Assembly: GCA_918241715.1 (NCBI GenBank) | Contig: CAKJYB010000067.1 | Coordinates: forward strand, 1-20,807 | Length of the DNA stretch: 20,807 nt | Reading direction: 5' to 3' | Source of the DNA: Clostridiales bacterium | GTDB taxonomy: Bacteria; Bacillota; Clostridia; Christensenellales; UBA1242 | Program-made: the position numbers and the translations under genes | Part shown: piece after piece, positions 16,454 to 20,807 of the stretch | Numbering within the stretch: the first letter of the stretch is position 1 | How the letters are laid out: every line of letters begins with the position of its first letter | Notes under the pieces: generated by a model | Told to the model about the DNA's origin: nothing | The model's database searches: none | The model's input: only the letters and a program-made list of their open reading frames with translations

Positions 16454-17185
16454 TTACACATTTATTAAATTTTGGCTTATTGTGCACAATTCAAAGCCAT
16501 CGTTTTTCAATTTTTTGATAATTCTGTCCAAAGCATTTTTGGTTGCAAGCGTTGGGTGCATCAAAACAAAGTCTCCACCATGGCAGTTTTTGATTGCCCT
16601 TTTGTAAATCAACTCTTCGTCCTTATCTCTCCAGTCAATTGTGTCTCTGCCATCTGTCCACATTATCACCTTATACCTAAGTCCATTTGCTGCTTGAATT
16701 GTCTTTTTTGAATAAGCCCCACTTGGTGGTGCAAACAAATTCATATCCACTCCAATCAAGTCTTTTACAATTTTGTGAGTGGTGGAAATCTCTTCAATAT
16801 TTTTCTCCAGCGTCATACTTTTGTGGTCGCCGTGAGAATAACCATGATTGGCAATCTCGTGCCCATCTTCAAAAATTTTTTTAAGCATTTCACTCTCTCT
16901 TACACACCATGTCCCACCAACAAAAAAAGTTGTTTTGACATCGTTTTCTTTCAAAACGTTGAGCATGTCTTCAAGATATTCCGTCCCCCAATAGACATTT
17001 ATCATAAGTGTAATTTTGTTTGAATTTTGATCTCCTGCATAATATGCCCCATTGACAAGTTTTGAAGCAGTGATTGCTTGCGCACCAAAGACGGAAGCAA
17101 CGCATACACAACAGAGCAAAACCACAATCATAAAGTTTGTGAAAAAAGTTTTAAAACTTAAAACAAAAAAGTTTGATTTGTTCAT
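16454..17185 (-). CDS. NodB-type polysaccharide deacetylase homologue, YlxY/PdaB-like
   Basis: The 243-residue protein has an N-terminal hydrophobic segment (about residues 15-35, ending VFGAQA), so it is exported or membrane-anchored, followed by one NodB fold. Motif 2 HGYSH with its two zinc-type histidines, the DTIDW motif and LMHPT are present. Motif 1, normally TFDDG, is INVYWG, so both aspartates (catalytic base and metal ligand) are gone. Motif 3 is FAPPSGAY, lacking the arginine of RPPYG. This combination is typical of the sporulation-associated YlxY-type subfamily of Clostridia and Bacillus, whose catalytic activity is doubtful. The gene lies upstream of ftsK on the same strand with no clear terminator between. 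There is no Shine-Dalgarno, and a 16-base palindrome covers the start codon. Confidence 0.85.
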   Translation of the reverse strand: MNKSNFFVLSFKTFFTNFMIVVLLCCVCVASVFGAQAITASKLVNGAYYAGDQNSNKITLMINVYWGTEYLEDMLNVLKENDVKTTFFVGGTWCVRESEMLKKIFEDGHEIANHGYSHGDHKSMTLEKNIEEISTTHKIVKDLIGVDMNLFAPPSGAYSKKTIQAANGLRYKVIMWTDGRDTIDWRDKDEELIYKRAIKNCHGGDFVLMHPTLATKNALDRIIKKLKNDGFELCTISQNLINV

Positions 17186-17198
17186 ATTTTAAAATATG
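17183..17198. promoter_or_regulatory. 16-base perfect palindrome over the deacetylase start codon
   Basis: CATATTTTAAAATATG is self-complementary and its edge is the start codon itself. A weak promoter reading (TAAACA, 17 bases, CATATT, seven bases to ATG) overlaps it. It could be an operator or AT-rich chance. Confidence 0.35.
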
Positions 17199-17220
17199 CA
17201 CTCAAAAACAAAATATGTTT

Positions 17221-17251
17221 AAACAAAAAAGCGTTTTTGTGTAAAAAACGC
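17221..17251 (-). terminator. Terminator after the acidic 281-residue protein gene
   Basis: An eight-base stem, GCGTTTTT (17231-17238) with AAAAACGC (17244-17251), has a five-base loop. On the minus strand it is followed by a T-run (complement of 17221-17230). It separates this gene from the deacetylase gene downstream. Confidence 0.8.
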
Positions 17252-17299
17252 CATTTTTTATCAAAAAATTGAATTCGGAAACAAAAAAAACAGAAGTTT

Positions 17300-18145
17300 T
17301 TATTCTTCTGTTTCTTCAATTTCTTCTTGATTTTCTTCCTGTGCTGGCAATTCAAATGGAGATGGACCACCACCCAAAAATTCATAATAATCATAAATCA
17401 AACTTGTCAAATCACCAACAAGATGTCTGATGTTTTTAAATTTTCTTGAAACATATTCAAGTCCAACAACAAGACCATTTACAACCATCAAATCCTTTGC
17501 TTGACAGGAGTGAATTATCGTCTCTACAACAAATTCCAAATCGTCAAGATTGTCTGTTCTTTTCTTTTCAAATTTCAAAACGGCCAAAATTTGATTGCTG
17601 ATTCTTGAAACTTCTGACAAAAGCATGTCAATCTGTGGAAACTCTTCTTTTTCTTCTTCCGGCTCTTTTTCTGGCTTGCTGTCAAGAATGTGTTTGTTAA
17701 GTTCGTCTTGAGAAAGATTTGGGTCAATTCCAAACTCTTTGCAAATGCCATCTCTGAAAGTTTTTATAACTTTTTCCAAGAAATTTTGCACCGGAGTCAA
17801 TTTTTTGTCTTGAAAGTATGTTTCCAAAAATTGATTTGTGTTGAGCTTTTCGTTTGTCAAATCATTGAAAAGTGAAACGCAAAGTCCAAGTTTCTTTTTG
17901 TTGTCAACCGGCAACGAAACCTTTACTGCCCCACTCTTTTTGTCAATGTAAAAAGCCTTTTCAAATTCTGTCTCATAATCAATGCTGTCTATTGCGTCAG
18001 CCAAAAGATTTAAGATATCTTCACTTTCTGTCATAACAGACAAAAACTTGTCAAGCCTTTTTCTTAAATCAAAAAACTTTCCTGACATCATGTCAGAACA
18101 CTCAACAATAAACTTTTCAACATCTAAAATGTTTGTTGCTTCCAT
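17300..18145 (-). CDS. Acidic cytoplasmic protein, unrecognised
   Basis: The 281-residue protein has no signal peptide or membrane helix. It is predominantly helical by composition, with an acidic hinge (Glu/Pro/Lys-rich, about residues 158-170) splitting it into two halves of roughly 155 and 95 residues, and a glutamate-rich tail after a GGGPSPFELP stretch. The only cysteines are scattered (e.g. C15, C88, C135), without a metal-binding pattern. The start is supported by GGGGG at 18150-18154 and by an extended -10 promoter, and the gene has its own terminator, so it is a monocistronic, expressed-looking gene. It is divergent from the DUF4364 gene. I do not recognise the family and infer no function. 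Confidence 0.85.
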   Translation of the reverse strand: MEATNILDVEKFIVECSDMMSGKFFDLRKRLDKFLSVMTESEDILNLLADAIDSIDYETEFEKAFYIDKKSGAVKVSLPVDNKKKLGLCVSLFNDLTNEKLNTNQFLETYFQDKKLTPVQNFLEKVIKTFRDGICKEFGIDPNLSQDELNKHILDSKPEKEPEEEKEEFPQIDMLLSEVSRISNQILAVLKFEKKRTDNLDDLEFVVETIIHSCQAKDLMVVNGLVVGLEYVSRKFKNIRHLVGDLTSLIYDYYEFLGGGPSPFELPAQEENQEEIEETEE

Positions 18146-18164
18146 GATACCCCCATGTAGAACA

Positions 18165-18192
18165 ATTTTAACATATAAAAAGAAAAAAACAA
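18165..18192 (-). promoter_or_regulatory. Promoter of the acidic 281-residue protein gene
   Basis: Minus-strand -35 TTGTTT (18187-18192), 16-base spacer, extended -10 TGT-TAAAAT (TAAAAT at 18165-18170). Transcription should start near 18158, about 13 bases before the start codon, just upstream of the GGGGG ribosome-binding site. Confidence 0.55.
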
Positions 18193-18221
18193 ATTATTTT
18201 TACAGATTTTCTCCCCAATGT

Positions 18222-18250
18222 TTGCTTTTTTTGTCAACAAATGTTATCAT
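18222..18250 (+). promoter_or_regulatory. Candidate promoter of the DUF4364 gene
   Basis: -35 TTGCTT (18222-18227), 17-base spacer, -10 TATCAT (18245-18250), about 28 bases before the start codon, with GGAGAG (18270-18275) in between. It is divergent from the promoter of the acidic protein gene. Moderate match only. Confidence 0.45.
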
Positions 18251-18278
18251 CTTGCTGTAAAAGTCTTACGGAGAGTTT

Positions 18279-18815
18279 ATGGCAAATTATGATGCAGTCA
18301 CAAACAAACTTATCATTCTGTTTGTTTTAGATAAAATGGAAATGCCTTTAACTGAAAAGTCAATCATTGAAATTTGTTCGGTCAAAAACGACTGGGTAAA
18401 TTATATGGATTGCCTTGATTTATTGTATCAACTTTCCGAATCAAAACTGATTTACAAAACAGAATGCAAAGAAGATGAGATGCGCTATAGCCTTACATTT
18501 GAAGGAAGAGATTGCCTTTCTTACTTTTACAAAAAAATCCCTGCAGATCTTCAAAGTGAAATCTCAGAGTTCAGCAAAGCAAACAGACTTTCAATCAAAC
18601 AGAGCCAAGAATATTATGCAAACTACACAGATGCAGATGACGGGTCTTATCTCGTTACAATGAGAATTTACGAAAGTTTGATAAATACCCCACTTTTTGA
18701 AATCAAAATAAAAGCTCCAACAAGACAATCAGCAGAAGAAGCCTGCAAAAAGTGGCGTCAGTCTGCCCCAAACATCTACGAATACATCTACGAAAACTTT
18801 GTAAACATGGACTAG
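18279..18815 (+). CDS. DUF4364 family protein, probable winged-helix
   Basis: The 178-residue cytoplasmic protein opens with the DUF4364 pattern: NKLIILFVLDKMEMPLTEKSI, then the YMDCLDLLYQLSESKLI segment. These look like the first helices and recognition helix of a winged-helix DNA-binding domain (residues about 8-75), followed by YSLTFEGRDCLSYF as the wing. The second half (about residues 100-178) is an alpha/beta domain with a YLVTMRIYES strand. The family is common in Clostridia and has no established function that I know of; a transcriptional regulator is the usual inference. The start has GGAGAG, and the gene ends in a strong terminator that includes its stop codon. The ABC transporter operon begins 72 bases downstream behind an inverted repeat, a plausible but unproven target. 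Confidence 0.85.
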   Translation: MANYDAVTNKLIILFVLDKMEMPLTEKSIIEICSVKNDWVNYMDCLDLLYQLSESKLIYKTECKEDEMRYSLTFEGRDCLSYFYKKIPADLQSEISEFSKANRLSIKQSQEYYANYTDADDGSYLVTMRIYESLINTPLFEIKIKAPTRQSAEEACKKWRQSAPNIYEYIYENFVNMD

Positions 18816-18837
18816 CATTCAAGCTGGTCTTTTTTTT
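18810..18837 (+). terminator. Terminator of the DUF4364 gene
   Basis: GACTAGC (18810-18816) pairs with GCTGGTC (18823-18829) through one G-T wobble and a six-base loop, followed by eight T. The stop codon TAG is inside the stem. Confidence 0.85.
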
Positions 18838-18851
18838 ACAGAGATAAAACC

Positions 18852-18880
18852 TTTACTTTTTTATTATAACTTGTTATAAT
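18852..18880 (+). promoter_or_regulatory. Promoter of the ABC transporter operon, predicted leaderless
   Basis: -35 TTTACT (18852-18857), 17-base spacer, perfect -10 TATAAT (18875-18880). Exactly six bases separate the -10 from the ATG at 18887, so transcription should begin at the start codon. There is no Shine-Dalgarno. Confidence 0.7.
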
Positions 18881-18882
18881 AA
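18861..18882. promoter_or_regulatory. 10-2-10 perfect inverted repeat over the ABC operon -10 (candidate operator)
   Basis: TTATTATAAC (18861-18870) and GTTATAATAA (18873-18882) are exact reverse complements separated by TT. The right arm contains the whole -10 hexamer, so a dimeric protein bound here would block RNA polymerase. No T-run follows, so it is not a terminator. Confidence 0.5.
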
Positions 18883-18886
18883 CAAT

Positions 18887-19807
18887 ATGGAAAACGAAAA
18901 AGCAGTAGAAGTCAAAGGTTTGTCAATACTTATCAAAGAACGTTTTTTGGTTCAAGATGTTTCTTTTTCATTGAAACAAGGCGATGTTCTTGGCATAATT
19001 GGCAGTGACGGCTCTGGAAAAACAAGCCTTATCAAAGCACTAGTAAACATGCTTCCAATAAGTGATGGAAGTATTGCTATTTGTGGAAAAAACATAGAAG
19101 AACACCCAGAAATTTTAAATCAGGTAGGCATCTGTCTTGACCCACCTGTCTTTTTTAAATTCCAAAGCATGATTGACAACATGATTTACCTTTGCTCTCT
19201 GTCTGGGCATAACAGCAAAAAAGAGATTGTTTCAACACTCAAAAAGTTCCATTTGACAGAAAAAATGCGTAAAAAGGTTTACACTCTTTCATACTATGAA
19301 AGAAAGCTCATGGCCCTTGCCCTTGCCTTTATCAACGAACAAAAAATATTGATTTTGGACGAACCTTTCAAGAGTTTGCCTGTTGCAAGCGTAAAAAGAA
19401 TTCAGGGATATATCCAAGAGCTCAGAGAAAACGGCGTAACAATAATCATGACGGCAAAGGAATATGACAGCCTTGAAGATCAATGCGACTATTATATGTT
19501 TATGAAAAACAGAAAGGTTGTAGAGTATCTTGACAGAAAACAATGCGAAAAATACAGCACAACAAAGACTTATGCCTTTGTTGAAGTAAAATATCCACAC
19601 TTTTGTGGAAATATGGTTGCAAAAAATTTCGAACTGAAAGTAAAACTCTTTGACAAAAGAATTTTGTTTGAAGCAGACGAAGACACAACTGCTGATGTTG
19701 TCAGATTTTTAACTGCAAACAAACTTTCCGTTTACTCTGCAGGATATATCAGCACAAAGTCAGAAAGGATTTTTGCAAAACTTACCCCATACTTTAAGGA
19801 GAGATAA
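18887..19807 (+). CDS. ABC transporter ATP-binding protein with degenerate catalytic loops
   Basis: The 306-residue protein is an ABC-2-type nucleotide-binding domain (about residues 6-215) plus an alpha/beta C-terminal region of about 90 residues, as in drug- or peptide-export ATPases. Walker A is GSDGSGKTS (39-47) and Walker B is ILILDEP with D158-E159. Other signature elements depart from consensus: the Q-loop position is D85 (GICLD instead of GYxPQ), the signature LSGGQ is LSYYE (134-138), the D-loop SxLD is KSLP (P165), and the H-loop histidine is K191 (TAK instead of SSH). ATP binding is plausible; normal hydrolysis is questionable. It is followed one base later by the permease gene and is first in the operon. 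Membership in the ABC superfamily is certain; the substrate is unknown. Confidence 0.93.
   Translation: MENEKAVEVKGLSILIKERFLVQDVSFSLKQGDVLGIIGSDGSGKTSLIKALVNMLPISDGSIAICGKNIEEHPEILNQVGICLDPPVFFKFQSMIDNMIYLCSLSGHNSKKEIVSTLKKFHLTEKMRKKVYTLSYYERKLMALALAFINEQKILILDEPFKSLPVASVKRIQGYIQELRENGVTIIMTAKEYDSLEDQCDYYMFMKNRKVVEYLDRKQCEKYSTTKTYAFVEVKYPHFCGNMVAKNFELKVKLFDKRILFEADEDTTADVVRFLTANKLSVYSAGYISTKSERIFAKLTPYFKER
19796..19801 (+). promoter_or_regulatory. Ribosome-binding site that fixes the permease TTG start
   Basis: AAGGAG at the very end of the ATPase gene, seven bases before TTG 19809. The next in-frame ATG is about 20 codons later and would remove the basic N-terminal segment. Confidence 0.8.
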
Positions 19808-19808
19808 T

Positions 19809-20807
19809 TTGAAGAAAAGCCTGAAAAAGATATTTCAGATTGTAAGGTATGACTTCAAGAGACTGATGTTAAACCCAATAACATTGGTTGGTCTTTCTAT
19901 TGTCCTTGCAATCGTGCTTATCACAGGCCTTGTATACAAAATCCCAACCACCCCAGTTTACAGCGCAACAACAAAGGGAGAAACAACTAAAAGCGTTTAC
20001 AACAATTTCTTTGTTGTAGACACATCATACGACAGCAAATCAAAACTGACCTTGATTTTAGACGAAGCAAAAAACTATCTTGAAGTACAAACGGAAGCTG
20101 ACTCAGAACTTCAAGAACTTCAACTTATAAAAGATAGTTATTGCAAAGGCTCAGACGGAGATTTGCTTGCACAGATTGAAAAGTATGCTATTTACAACAC
20201 CTGCAAATACACAGACGACAACGATATTTCAGAGTTTTCAACATTTGCAACCAGACTTTACAATTTTGTAGCCAAATATGAAAACCTTAAACCTTTTGAA
20301 AGCAGACTTTTGCTTACAACAGCACAATTTAGGTCTCTTAAAACAGTAGAAGCAACTTTCAGCAGTATTTCAATGTCAGGCAAAAGTATTGTCTTAAAAC
20401 TAAACGACCTTGTAAAAAACAAAAAGATGTTCTATTCTCTCAAAGGTCTCATATCTTCTGTGAGTGATTTAGAAATTCATGCAGACATCTTAAACGAATA
20501 TAAAACAAACTACGTTGATAAAGCAGAAGCAAAGATTGCCCTGATTGAAAACGAAATGCTTAGATTATATAATGAAACGCCTACATCGCAAGACACAACA
20601 GAAGTAAAGAAGATGCGCAACTACATAACAAACTACAAAAAAATTTGTGAAAGCGCAAGAGATGGCGTGCTAAACGAATTGTCTGCAATAATTTACAAAC
20701 TTCCAAATCACAACAATTTGTTTGGTTATGACATTGAAAATAACCAAGATATCCAACAAAAAATTGTCGAAGCAAAATTTTACATAAACAGCGATTCCAT
20801 GGAATAT
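19809..20807 (+). CDS. ABC-2-like transporter permease, N-terminal part, cut by window edge
   Basis: An open frame of 333 codons runs from a TTG start to the window end. A basic amphipathic N-terminus (KKSLKKIFQIVRYDFKRLM) is followed by one membrane segment at about residues 24-43. Then comes a hydrophilic, mostly helical region of at least 285 residues with no second membrane segment in view. Such a TM1-large-loop layout matches ABC-2-type permeases with a big extracytoplasmic domain between the first two helices; the remaining helices would lie beyond the window. The gene is one base after the ATPase stop and has the ATPase gene's AAGGAG as its ribosome-binding site, so the two form one transporter. 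The loop sequence is not one I recognise. The substrate and direction are unknown. Confidence 0.85.
   Translation, partial: MKKSLKKIFQIVRYDFKRLMLNPITLVGLSIVLAIVLITGLVYKIPTTPVYSATTKGETTKSVYNNFFVVDTSYDSKSKLTLILDEAKNYLEVQTEADSELQELQLIKDSYCKGSDGDLLAQIEKYAIYNTCKYTDDNDISEFSTFATRLYNFVAKYENLKPFESRLLLTTAQFRSLKTVEATFSSISMSGKSIVLKLNDLVKNKKMFYSLKGLISSVSDLEIHADILNEYKTNYVDKAEAKIALIENEMLRLYNETPTSQDTTEVKKMRNYITNYKKICESARDGVLNELSAIIYKLPNHNNLFGYDIENNQDIQQKIVEAKFYINSDSMEY

Noticed and set aside
1..20807. CRISPR arrays, insertion sequences, tRNA or rRNA genes, prophage or defence genes
   Set aside because: I looked for direct repeats, transposase or integrase motifs and tRNA-like cloverleafs and saw none. Nearly every base is in a housekeeping or envelope gene.

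Overview
The window is an AT-rich, gene-dense chromosomal segment. It probably comes from a low-GC, endospore-forming Firmicute of the Clostridia type, perhaps an uncultured gut lineage. That placement is inference. It rests on gene content (a SpoIIM-like protein, a YlxY/PdaB-type deacetylase, DUF4364, an FtsK/SpoIIIE translocase with a long acidic linker) and on gene order, which resembles the Bacillus spoIIIE-pgsA-recA-miaB-mutS-mutL-miaA neighbourhood. I see no mobile element, CRISPR array, tRNA or rRNA, and no gene-free stretch longer than about 140 bases.

Layout. The left edge (minus strand) holds the start of a D-Ala-D-Ala carboxypeptidase gene, preceded by a SpoIIM-like membrane protein gene. 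Next is a tight minus-strand operon, miaB-mutS-mutL-miaA (7723 down to 1087). Its miaB/mutS and mutL/miaA junctions are one-base TAATG overlaps, and it ends in a hairpin terminator. A plus-strand pair follows: a class A penicillin-binding protein and a small two-TM membrane protein (7795-10381). A second minus-strand operon, ftsK-rimO-pgsA-recA (16348 down to 10426), converges on that pair at a shared bidirectional terminator. Upstream of it, still on the minus strand, are a YlxY/PdaB-like deacetylase and an unrecognised acidic 281-residue protein. The right end is plus strand: a DUF4364 winged-helix-like protein, then an ABC ATPase and its permease, the latter running off the window.

The genes serve DNA repair (MutS, MutL with an intact endonuclease motif, RecA), chromosome segregation (FtsK/SpoIIIE), tRNA and ribosomal protein methylthiolation (MiaA then MiaB at A37; RimO), phosphatidylglycerol synthesis (PgsA) and peptidoglycan construction or trimming (class A PBP, DacA-like, NodB-type protein).

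Most unusual points: (1) three operon-leading genes (miaB, the PBP, the ABC ATPase) have a -10-like hexamer exactly six bases before the ATG and no Shine-Dalgarno, the signature expected of leaderless mRNAs; (2) MiaB stops before any TRAM domain, and its last codons carry the mutS ribosome-binding site; (3) the ABC ATPase keeps Walker A and B but has lost the consensus in the Q-loop, signature, D-loop and H-loop; (4) a perfect 10-2-10 inverted repeat covers the -10 of that ABC operon, directly downstream of a possible DNA-binding protein gene.
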